DNA of 64,000 bases from Desmodesmus armatus. Its lineage: Eukaryota; Chlorophyta; Chlorophyceae; Sphaeropleales; Scenedesmaceae. A model generated the notes under the pieces. The model made no database searches. It was not told the origin of the DNA and saw only the letters and a program-made list of their open reading frames with translations. This document shows, in pieces, positions 1-10,500 of this stretch (positions are counted from its first letter, which is position 1; every line of letters starts with the position of its first letter). The position numbers and the translations under genes were made by a program. The stretch is from assembly GCA_007449985.2 (NCBI GenBank), contig VIIQ02000596.1, positions 186,001 to 250,000 on the forward strand, written 5' to 3'.

Positions 1-51
1 GAGTCGCAAAACCAACAGAACTGACACCCTTGTGTGGGGTGCATCTTGCAG

Positions 52-3000
52 GTATGCAGTGACAGAGGTTGTGCGCAACCTGACGGACGAGACCCGCTAC
101 AACGTGAGTGCAGAGGTGGCGGCCTGCCTGGGGCTGGACACTCGCCAGGAGAGCAAGCTGTGGCGGGACAGGGCCATGCTGGAGGTGGCAATGGCAGTGA
201 TGCACGGCTTCAAGGAGGCAGGCATGGGTGAGTGCTGCTTCCTGTTTTACCTGTTTTCCAGAACACAGAAGATTGCCTGGCAACTTTTCCAGGCTTGAGT
301 CCGCTGTTTACAGTGATGCCGGTTCATCCGGGAAAGTGGTGCCAGAAAGTCGCCCCTTGCGACTTGAATGACATGCTGTGCTGTGCTGTGCTGCACCTGC
401 GCAGGCATCGTCGACCACCATACCCTGATGGGAAACTGCTACAGCTTTTTCAAGAAGGAGGTGGCGCGGCGTGGCTTCTGCACCGGCAACTGGAAGTGAG
501 TGCATGCTTGGTTAGGGTTTTGGGTTTTCAGGGTGACAAACGGTGTTGTCGAGTATGCATTAGGGTTTCTCTCTGCTCCTATCAAATAACACCCTAAGAA
601 CACATGTTCTGCCATTCTGCTCCCCATCAAAACCCTCACAAAGGTGGCTGATGACACCTATGAGCGCGAGCGCCAACCGCTGCTACCTTGGACTCAACAA
701 GATGACAGAGTACACACTCAAGCCCGTGAGTAGGGTTTAGGGCTTGGGTTGAGGGTTTAAGGGTTTGGGCCTCCACGTTAGACATCCTGGTTTGGGCTGC
801 AGCAGCACTCTTGACTGTGCAGCACACAACTTGGTGCCGCCTGGTTTGGGCTGGCAGCGGCACTCTCGACTGTGGAGCACATCAGCACAAACAGTGGGTG
901 TGTGGGAGTCCGTTTGACCAGCCTGGCGCTCCCTCTGCCTCCACTCCGCCTCACTCTGCCTTTACTCTGCCTCGCTCTGCCTCACTCTGCCATCACTCTG
1001 CCTCACTCTGCCTGGCTCTGCCTCACTCTGCCTCACTCTGCCTCGCTCTGCCTCACTCTGCCTCACTCTGCCTCACTCTGCCTTCACTCTGCCTCGCTCT
1101 GCCTCACTCTGCCTTCACTCTGCCTCGCTCTGCCTCACTCTGCCTCCACTCTGCCTCACTCTGCCTCACTCTCTTCCTGGCCTGCTGTTTTTCATTGCAG
1201 AACTACTTCTACGCTCCGGGCTGGGCCAAATACCGGAAGGCAGTCCAAGCAGCAGCGCCAGTGGCAGCAGCCCTGCAGGAGGAGGTGGGTGCTGCCAGTG
1301 GTGGCAAGCTCGAGGAAGACACAGCACTTGGCGCAGCAGCTGGCAGCACTGCACCTGAGGCCGCTTCAGGCGCATCTCAGGTCAGTGACGTGAAGGTGGC
1401 AGCAGTCACACAAGGCGGCAGCAGCCCTGTGTCTGTGGTGCTGGCGTACGCGACAGTGACAGCCACGACTCAGCGCTACGCCGAGGCCGTTGCGAGGACC
1501 CTCAAAAAGGCGGGAAACCTGCAGGTGGGTTTCAGAGCCTAGGCTGGGGTTAGTTGCTTGCTTATTGGGCATGCTGTCCTTGGTCAGCAGCATGGGGTGC
1601 CTGCCTCTGGCATTGTCTGCGCACGCTGCCCAAAAGCATGTTCCTGTCCGCAGCATCAGCACTCATGTGTCAAGCGCTATTTGTCAACTGCTGACAGTTG
1701 CTGCCACTACTGCCGCCAACTAACAAACCATGCAGTTGCAGCTGATTAACTTGGAGGATTTTGAGGCCGACTCTACTGGTGCCAAACTGGGTGCTGCTGA
1801 CCTGGTGTTGCTAATGACAAGCACCTACGGGCCTGGGGCATGCCCAGGTTCAGCCTCCAAGTTCATGGCATGGCTGAAGCAGGTCGCAGCAGGGCCGACA
1901 GACGCCAACGTGCTGCGCGGTGAGAGCCGGTCAGCAGAACTGCTTTTTTGGGCGGCTCAATAGGCCAGTCACACCCAGCCAATATGAGCCCTCTTTTTTT
2001 ATTTCGTCATGCAATCAGGCAGCTACACTGTCACTCGCGTCAGGTTCACAGTTTGCTGGTTGCTCAACTCAAGAGCCTCAAGTGATGTGCTGACTGTCAC
2101 GCGTGCATGTGTGTGCTGCTGTTGTGCTGTTGTATCTCTCTGCGCCAGGCAAGCCGTTTGCCGTGCTGGGGTTTGGGAGCCGCTCCTACCCTCGCTTCTG
2201 TGCTGCGGCTGACCGCATGCACTCAGGCATGCTAGCTGCCGTGGGTGGCAGTGGCCTGCAGCCTGATGGCACCTGGCAAGGCTGATGCATTGGCGGGACA
2301 GGAGGCTGTGGTGTGGCCCTGGGTGCGGCAACTGACGGACATCATGCAGCTGCGGGGATGGCTGACCGACAGCGGTGCGGCAGGCGTCACAAGCGCCATC
2401 CCTGCAGGCGACGCCAACCAGGTGAGCAATAGGGGCCCTAATCTTAGAGAGTGCCGCCCAACGGTGAAAGTAGTTACCTCCAAACATATGGCGCACACAC
2501 AGCACCGGGCCGGCTGACTGCAGGAAGCACCCGTTGATCCTATCACTGGTTTGAAAACCTGTGCGAAGCCTTGCAACGCCATGCACAGTCAACAGCCCTG
2601 CATGTGTGCAGGACTCGCACGCAGCCGTGCTGGACGCCTGTTGCTGCTGTCTGTTGGCCGCCCTGCTCCCATGTCGAGGGTGTGCCGTGTGCCCTGCCTT
2701 GCCTTGCCTTGCCCCGCCTCACCTGCAGGTGAAGGCCTGGAAGCCCCTGTATGACCTGACCACACTGACAGGCGATGGCCTGATGACCCATCAGCCACCA
2801 CAGAGGTCTGGCAGCTGCTGCTGGGCTACGGTCAAATCCAGCACGGAGCTGCTGGGGCGGGCGGCCGAGCGAGGGGCATCGACCAAGCTGCTGACGCTCG
2901 ACATATCAGGCGCACTGTGTGGCAATTACATCCCAGGTGGGTGTCATGTGTGTGTCTGTGTGTGCGTTGGTGCTGCAGGTGCCACAAAACAGCTGCTAAT

Positions 3001-6000
3001 CGTGTCAAAACGTCTCAACACGTCTCAAAACGACAGCACCTGGATGCGCATGCCACCTGTCTATGGACGGTGTCTGGCAGCGGTTATCACACCTAGGGAA
3101 TGCTGCGCACACAGGGAGTGCCGTTATGTTCCCGTCTTGTCAACTTCAAGCCCCCACGGTTGCTCTTTTGTTGACTGCAGGGGACGAGGTGGCTGTGTGG
3201 GGTAAGCATGACCACGACCTTGTGGTGGACTTTGCCTCCAAACTGGGCATACCAGAGAGCAAGCTGGACACCCTGTTCATGCTGCAGCCAACACAGGTGT
3301 GTGGCTGTACCCTGTGACACGGCAAGCGCGAGTGCTGTGCCAGGTTTGCTGTCCTGTTTGCACGCACCTGCGCAGCCTTCACAAGCTGCCAGCGACTCTT
3401 TTTGCCTGCAAGCAGCCGCCGCTTGTGGTCAGGCTGCTGAGGTCGTCTCTTTCTTTGTGTTGCTGTGCTGCTGTGGCTTTTGCAGAAGGGCTCATCAGAG
3501 GCGTGTCAGGGCTCAAGTGGTGCTGTGTCGGTAGCAGAGGGCGCAGCCAGGCGCTTCTCCCAGCCAGACACCTTCAGAAGGGCTCTGAGCCTGCATCTGG
3601 GCCTGACGGACAGGTGCGGCAGCTGTTGTGCTGCAAGGCGGCCACGGCACTGCGGACGCTGCCAGCCACTGAGTGTGTGTCTTGCTCACCGCCACGGGTG
3701 CTGGCAACAGCTGGGCGCGGGTTTCAGGAAACATGGATTTAGAGACTCTGCCTCTGCCCGCAAAGATGCTGTGTGCGGGTCTTGCAAAAACGCATAATTT
3801 GTTGCATGCAACACGCTGCATTTGAGAGGAAAACCTATGTTGGCATGTTGACATGTCAGACCCATTGAGCTGCATGTCTCAATTACCCAGGTGCTTTGTC
3901 TGCAACTGCTGTGCAGGCTGCGCTTCTCAGAGCTGGCAGTCCTTGCTCAGTACGCGCCACAGGATGCAGCCCTGCAGAACCTGGCCGCATCAGCTGATGC
4001 CTTCAACACCTGGGCGACAGAGCTGCAGGTGAGCTGACACACTGACGCGGGTGATAGTGTAGCTGCCTGATCGCAAGGCGAAATCATAAAGGAGAAAGCT
4101 CATGCTGCCTGGGTGTAGCTGGCTGTGAGCTGCCGAGAAGCCTTCGGCTTTGCCACTGGCAGTCTTGGCTGCCTCTGGCTCTGACTCTGGCTTGCATCTG
4201 CCCGGCCGCACAAAGCCCTGTGTGCCGGCGTCCCTTGACGGATGCCAGCAACGTGTCTCACCGCTGCTGCTTGCCACTGCTGTCAACCTGCCAAACGCGT
4301 TTCTTGCTGCGCAGCCACGCTGGCTGGACCTGTTTGAGCTTTTCCCCAGCCTGCAGCGGCGCATCCTGCTGTCCACCTTCTTTACGATTGCACCCCTGAT
4401 GAAGCCTCGCTACTACAGGTGAGGGCAGGGTTTAGGTTCACACCCAATGGGTTTTTTTGAATCTAAACCCTAAACCCACCCTGGCAGGCAACTTGTCAGG
4501 CACACCACCAGGTTGTCGGGTCTATGAGCGTGCCCAGCTGGAGCCTTCAGACTTTGACAAAAACATGTCAGGTTTCAATGACTGATGCATGCAGCATATG
4601 CCTACTCTTTTATTTTTTGCACTGCTGCTGCCACCCTTCCCGCAGCGTCGCATCTGCACCTGGCACAGCCCCTGGCGAGCTGGCTCTGTGTGTAGGGCTG
4701 CAGAGGCACACCGAGGCAGATGGACGCAGCGGCCAGGGTTGCTGCTCAGGCTTCCTGTGCGGCCTGAACCGTGGCAGCAAGCTGCGGTTCAAGATTGTGA
4801 GTCAGCCTGCTTTCAGGCTGCCCTTCAACTCGGTGACACCGGTGGTGATGATCGCGGCAGGCACTGGCCTTGCTCCATTCAGGGTGAGTGGGCAGAGACA
4901 GAAGACTTTCTCCTGAGGCGGGGCCTGGCAACAGAAAAAGGCGGTGTGCAGGTAGTAATTGCAGCAGACTTTACGATTTGGAAACAGGTAGGGTGTGCAA
5001 ACAAATAACAGTCGGTGCACAAGCGCAACAATAGCAGGAAGAGGGCAAACGAGCAGCACAAGTGCTGACCGCTGTTGGCGAAGGTCTGAGCCATTGTCCG
5101 CAGCATGTCAGTGAGTCGGAACGTCCGAGTAGCAGACCCTTGTTGTGCCATGCTGCTGCTGACTGATGCATCGTGCAGGCCTTCTGTGAGGAGCGGCGTG
5201 TGCGCCAGCAGCAGGGCCAGGTGCTTGGGCTGGCCGTGCTGCTGTTTGGCTGCCGCAGCCCTAGCAGTGACTATTTGCTGAAGGATGAACTGGCAGGGTT
5301 TGAGCAGCAGGGCGTGCTGAGCACAGTGCTCACAGCCTTCAGCAGGGCCTGGGGCCTGCCCAAGACATATGTGCAGGTGCGCAGGCCACGGTGGCTGGAG
5401 TGGCTTCCTCACTCTTGAGGTGTTGCACTGCAACAAATTGTATCTGCTGCTACACACGTCCGAAGGCCAGGGTTGATGATCTGGAGGTGCAGGTCTCACT
5501 GGACCCTTTTGTGTGTGTGTGCTGCCGGTGTGTGTGTGTGTGTGTGTTGACAGAGAGACTGCATGCGTGCACACGCATGCTGGCTAGCAATCATCCGACA
5601 AGGATAGTCGAACAATGACGCTAGCACGGAAAACCACGGCGATCCCTGTGTGTGTGTGTGCACGTAGGACCTGATCCCTCGCCACGCACACGTGCTGCTG
5701 CCGCTGCTGCGCCACCCGAAGTGTCACACCTACGTGTGTGGCGGCGGCGGCATGGCTGAGGGAGTGAGCAAGGCACTTGAGAACCTCCTGGGCAAGGACG
5801 CCTTTGCTGCTGCTGTGGACGATGGCAGGTGAGGTGATGCGGTACAACATCACGCAGTACAAACTGACGCAGTACAAAACTGACGCACGATACTCACGCA
5901 GTACAAATCAAACCTGACCTGGGCGCAGTTGGGACTTGTCACCACACAAACAAACTCAACAGCCAGCTCTTGTGTTTCTCTGCTGTTGCAGGGTGCACGA

Positions 6001-6253
6001 GGCTGTGTTCAATTCTGCCGACCCCGCGGCAGCACCCACAGCAACTGATGCCACTGGAGAGCCCGCCACAGCCAGTGAGGGATCCAACACTGCGGCGGGC
6101 ACGGCAGGCGCGTCTGATGCTACATCCAGCCAAACCACTGTGCATGTGAGGCTGGCACAAGCCGAGGACAAGCCCGACGTCCTGCAGCAACAGAGCTTCC
6201 TGCGCCGGCTGGGTCAGCTGCACAGGAGGTGCCAGTCTGCTCTGTCGGTGTGA
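52..6253 (+). CDS. NOS: Nitric oxide synthase, 5'-truncated by window edge
   Basis: NOS makes nitric oxide from arginine, O2 and NADPH. Exons read here: 52-227, 405-495, 644-725, 1201-1524, 1736-1919, 2149-2421, 2524-about 2679 (end uncertain), 2729-2936, 3181-3296, 3486-3613, 3917-4028, 4315-4418, 4646-4883, 5179-5376, 5668-5828, 5992-6253 (stop TGA). The first three exons carry the late oxygenase domain (LWRDRAMLEVAMAVMH, IVDHH, NWKWLMTPMSA, NYFYAPGW). Then come an FMN flavodoxin domain (STYGPGACPGSASKFMAWL; FGSRSYPRFCAAADRMHSG, the NOS-type version), the FAD domain (NYIPGDEVAVW, PRYYRSVAS) and the NADPH domain (VVMIAAGTGLAPFR, TYVCGGGGMAEGVSKAL), followed by an Ala/Thr-rich tail of about 80 residues. 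Splice phases agree everywhere except inside 2149-2421, where a one-base frame change is needed near 2245-2285. The haem-Cys region lies left of the window. Plain P450 reductase is excluded by the oxygenase exons. Confidence 0.9.
931..1174. repeat. Ten-base pyrimidine-rich minisatellite in NOS intron
   Basis: About 24 head-to-tail copies of a 10-base unit close to CTCACTCTGC, with CTCGCTCTGC and one-base length variants, fill the intron between exons 644-725 and 1201-1524. It ends 26 bases before the acceptor AG, so it also serves as an extended polypyrimidine tract. The long open frames crossing it come from the repeat and not from coding. Confidence 0.95.
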
Positions 6254-7525
6254 GGAACAAGCGGGAGGTGCTGGCTCAGGCATCACGCGTCTTTGCCCGG
6301 GTCTAGGCCGCATCCGCCTGGGTGTATCTGCTCGCAATATCTTGAGTGCTACCACAGCGCAATCATTCCTTCTGGATTTGTGGGAGCTTGGGGTAGGGGG
6401 AGCTTGGGGTAGGGGGGGAGGTCCAGTGTTGAGTCACTGGGTCTGGGCGTCTGTGTCTCATTTTTCATACAATTTTGGGCATTGTGTGTATGTGTCTGGG
6501 TTTGCATCTGCTTTCAAGTGGGCAGTGTGCAGTGTGGTATGTGCATGTGTGTGTGAAGCTTGTTGGGTGCTGGCAGCACAGTCAATTCACCACGTGTTTG
6601 TCTGCTTTTCATCCCCTTGCCCTGCCAATGTCTCTGAAATCTTTGTGAATCTTTGGAACATCTGTTCGAATCTCTTGGACCCCCTTGCAGCCCGTGGGGT
6701 GTGAGCACTGCGGGGCACATTTTGTGATATGGCCCCCAGAGACCTTCTGTCTATTGCTCACCCCTGCTGACAAAGCATGAAAGCGGGGGAGGCACGCTGC
6801 ACTGACCCTTGGGGCTGCTGGGCACACACTTTGTTGCAGCCACCTGAATGCTGGCTGCACACTGGTGCCTGACAGGCTGCAGTGTGAAATGCATACTTCA
6901 CATGTACGAGTGTTTGAAGCTGTTGGCACGCCCAAACCTTGTTGAAGCACCCATTGGTACCACTGATCCTGCTTCTCCTTTACTGGGTCAGGGCCCTGCC
7001 TGACCGCCCTTTTGGGAGCATTGCACGACGCGCCATGGGGGAGTGCAGCTTTGCAGTGCTGTCACAGGTGGCTGTTGGCCTGAATGCCATTCAGTGACCG
7101 TTCCTTTTTTCCAGGGCACCGAGTAGACGACAGTGTCAAACACAGGGGTTGTGCATCAACATGTGTTGGTCAACGGGGAGGGAACACGACAAGAGTGCAT
7201 GCACACGCACCTGGCAGGCTGCAACATTGGTCATGAACACATCGGTGAACTTTCACTGCACTTCTGGTGGCTGAAGAATTTCAGCTGTGCCCTCATTTGG
7301 GGGGGGGGGGGGATTGCTCAAGGGCTGTGCGGTTGCAGAATGGGGCGCGAGGCTGGTTGGCAGTTGACTTAGCTGGTGGCTGTGATTGTGAGTGTATTGT
7401 GTGTGGAGCGCAATCAGGGCGCCACGTCCACCAGCGGGCTGCTTGGCAGTCGGTGACTTGCGAATCGCTTGGCCTGCTGCTGCTGGTTTACCCCACTGAG
7501 GCTTGGTCAGTTAGTACTGTTACAG
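6254..7525. other. Intergenic / 3' UTR stretch
   Basis: No coding segment that I can support. The left part is presumably the NOS 3' UTR. It contains a 14-base G run at about 7300-7313 and scattered GT-rich stretches. An upstream exon of the next, weakly supported gene should lie somewhere here because its first visible exon starts in phase 1, but I could not identify it. Confidence 0.5.
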
Positions 7526-10500
7526 GCTTGACCCGCAGCCGCCTGGTGCCTCGCAGCATCAGCGATCGCAGCTCTGGTGCCCACCTGGCCATTCCGCTGC
7601 CGCCGCAGTACCGCAAGAAGGGGGTGCAGGCGCTTCCAATCCCCTCTTGGGTGCCGGAGGGCAGGCGCAGCTCATGGGTGCCGTCCTGCCGTGTGCGCGC
7701 CCGTTACACGGTGCACACTCAGCGCGCCACAGTCGATGTGGTGAGCCCTGGCTGTCTGGCTGGCCTCTAGGCTTGTGCTTGCAGTTGTCAATAGTACTCT
7801 AGTTACTCTTCTTTGCTCTTTATGTCAGAAAGTCAGGATGGTTATGTTTTATGCCAGACTCTGAGTCTGGTCAGGGTTCTTCTCCTGCACCCCAGCCAGC
7901 CCCCAAGTCTGATGCTGAGGTTGTAATGGAGGCTTTGAAGTTGCAGCGGGAGTTGTACTCTCACTTGTCTGATGAGCAGTTCAACCGCCTGCAAGTCCTG
8001 TTGTTCTCTTTTGTTGATATCTTTGCTGTTGATGGCGCGTCTTTTGGTTGTGTTGAGCCTGAGAAAAATTTCTACCATCGCATTGACACGGGGAATGCCC
8101 GTCCTGTGACCCAAAAGCCATACAAGTTGAGTTATGCACAGGCTGTGTGGTTGAAGGGGGAGTTGGACAGGTTGCTGCAGTTGGGTGTCATTCGCCCCAG
8201 CTCCAGCCCCTGGATGTCGCCCATAGTGATTGTCCCTAAACCCAGCGGTGGTTGGCGCTTGTGTGTGGACATGCGTGTGTTGAACAAGTGCACCCTGCCG
8301 GACCCCTATCCGCTGCCCACCGTGGACGAAATGCATGCGGCTATGGGTGGTTGCAAGCTGTGGAGTAAAATGGACTTTGTGAGTGGGTTTTGGCAGGTGC
8401 CCATCCATTTGGATGACTGCTTCAAGTGTGGTCTGACCAACCCCCACGGCAACTTTGAGTTCTGCCGTATGGTGATGGGGATGCAGTCTGCGCCAGCGAC
8501 TTTCCAACGGTTGATGGATACTATGTTGGCTGGTATTGAGGGTGCAAAGACGTACATTGAAGACACCTTTGCTTTTTCAGCGGAGTTTGACGCTCAGCTG
8601 GAGTCTCTTCGTCGGGTGTTTGAGCGCACTAGGGAGTACAAGCTCACTTTGAACCCCCTCAAGTGTCGCTTTTGTGTGTGCAGGAAGTGGTGTGTTTGGG
8701 TCATCTTGTGTCTGCTGAGGGTATTCGGCCTGTGTTTGACAAGCTCGAGGCTGTCAAGGCCCTGCCCCTGCCCCAGAATGTCAAGGGGTTGCGCCGTTTC
8801 CTTGGCATGATGGAGCAGTACCGCAAGTACATTCAGGGGTATGCTGCCATTGCTGCCCCCTTGCACCTCATGTTGCGTAAGGGCCTGGCTTTTGTGTGGA
8901 GCGATGAGGCTCTGGTTGCTTTTCAAGAGTTGAAGGATGCTTTGTGTGAGGCCCCTGTGCTGGCTTTGCCGAACTGGGACCGTGACTTTATTCTGACCAC
9001 TGACTGGAGTCAGGTTGCTGTCGGGGCTGTGCTCTCCCAGGTTGACCCTGTTACTGGTGAGGAACACCCCAATGCTTTTGCATCCCGCACCCTCACTGCG
9101 GCTGAGCGTAACTATGCAGCCACAGAGGGCGAAGTCTGGCCGTGAAATGGGCCACTGAAAAGTTCTTTTATTATCTGCATGGGCGCCGGTTCAAGCTTAG
9201 GACCGACCACGCTGCCCTGCAGTGGCTGGATTCTGCACGCTTCACCAACACCAAGTTGGAACGGTGGGCGTTGCATCTTCAGGAGTTTGATTTTGAGGTG
9301 GAATACATCAAGGGCTCCACCAACGTTGTGGCAGATTATTTGTCTCGTGAGGGTGCCGTGCCTGTGACGCCCGAGGGCTCCGATCAGGTTGAGCATGTGC
9401 CTCTTGTGTCTCATGTTGTGAGTGATCCTGTCTGGCCTGAGCATGCACACAAGCAGGCTGAGTTGGATGCTGTGCCGTGCGCTGTGTGTGGTGATCCTGG
9501 TGGGTTTGATAACCTCGCCATCTGCTCTGGTTGCAACAAGTGCATTCACCTGCGCTGTGTTATGCCGCCCATGTCCACTGTCCCCAGTGGTGAGTGGCTG
9601 TGTCCTGGGTGTGATGTTCTGTTCTCCAATCTTGAGGAGCTCAGAGATCCTGCCCCGATCTTGCAGTATGGTTTGAATGACCCTTACTGCGATGACATGT
9701 TGGTGTCGTATGTGTTGTCTGGTCATGAGGATGCTTTGTTGTCGGCTCTTCCTGCAAGGCAGGCCCGTGCATTGCGTCACAGAGCCTGGTCTTTACGGCC
9801 ACACCCCCGCATGTCTGGCTGGTTACAGGTGGCTTCCCATGCCCCTGACGGTTCTGTTTTGTGGCGTACCTGTCCCCCGTTGCACTACCGGTGGGATCTT
9901 CTGCGTTGTATGCATGATGCCTTAGGGCATGCTGGTGTCAAGCGCCTTGTTGCTGCCATGCAGCAGCACTTCTATTGGCGCGGTGTTTCGGCCGATGCTC
10001 GCCTGTTTGTCGCGCAGTGTGATTCTTGCCAGCGCCGCAAGCTGGCTATGCCTGCCCCAATCCCGTTGCAGGAGCCTGTTGTGCGTGGGCCGTTTGAGCA
10101 TGTGCACGTTGACCTCTGTGGCCCTTCGACACCCCTATTGTGGATGTGCAGGGTCGTGTTTCCATGCCAGAGAAGCCGGTGAAAGCTTATGTTGTTATTA
10201 TGATCGATTACTTTACCAAGGCGGCTGAGTTTGCTGTCATTTACGACAAGAAGCCTGCCTCGGTTGCTCGTGCCTTGTACTATGCGTGGATCTGCAGGTA
10301 TTTTGTGCCTAGCCACGTCACGTCGGACAACGGCACTGAGTTTGAAACATAGTTTGTGCACTTGTTGGCGCGCTTGGGCTTTGAGCATGTGCGCACAACT
10401 GCTTGTCACCCTGCAGCCAATGGTGTGGTTGAGCGCTTGGTTGGCACTTTCAAGTCCATGCTGCTGAAGCATGTCAATGATCACCCCGTGCATTGGCTAC

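Noticed and set aside
931..1174. CRISPR-like array
   Set aside because: Units are 10 bases, directly abutting, with no spacers, in a spliced eukaryotic gene; it is a minisatellite.
811..1542. Long open frame through the CTCACTCTGC repeat
   Set aside because: The first 390 bases are the intronic minisatellite; only 1201-1524 is coding (NOS exon). Openness follows from the 10-base repeat lacking stops.
2580..2728. TTGCCTTGCC run as a coding part of NOS
   Set aside because: The simple CCTTG repeat precedes an acceptor (CTGCAG|GTGAAG) and looks intronic; the exact end of exon 2524 onward remains uncertain.
7500..7850. 5' LTR for the gypsy element
   Set aside because: No sequence resembling TGTGGCGGTAACAAA...TTTGTTACCGTCACA occurs upstream of the reverse transcriptase.
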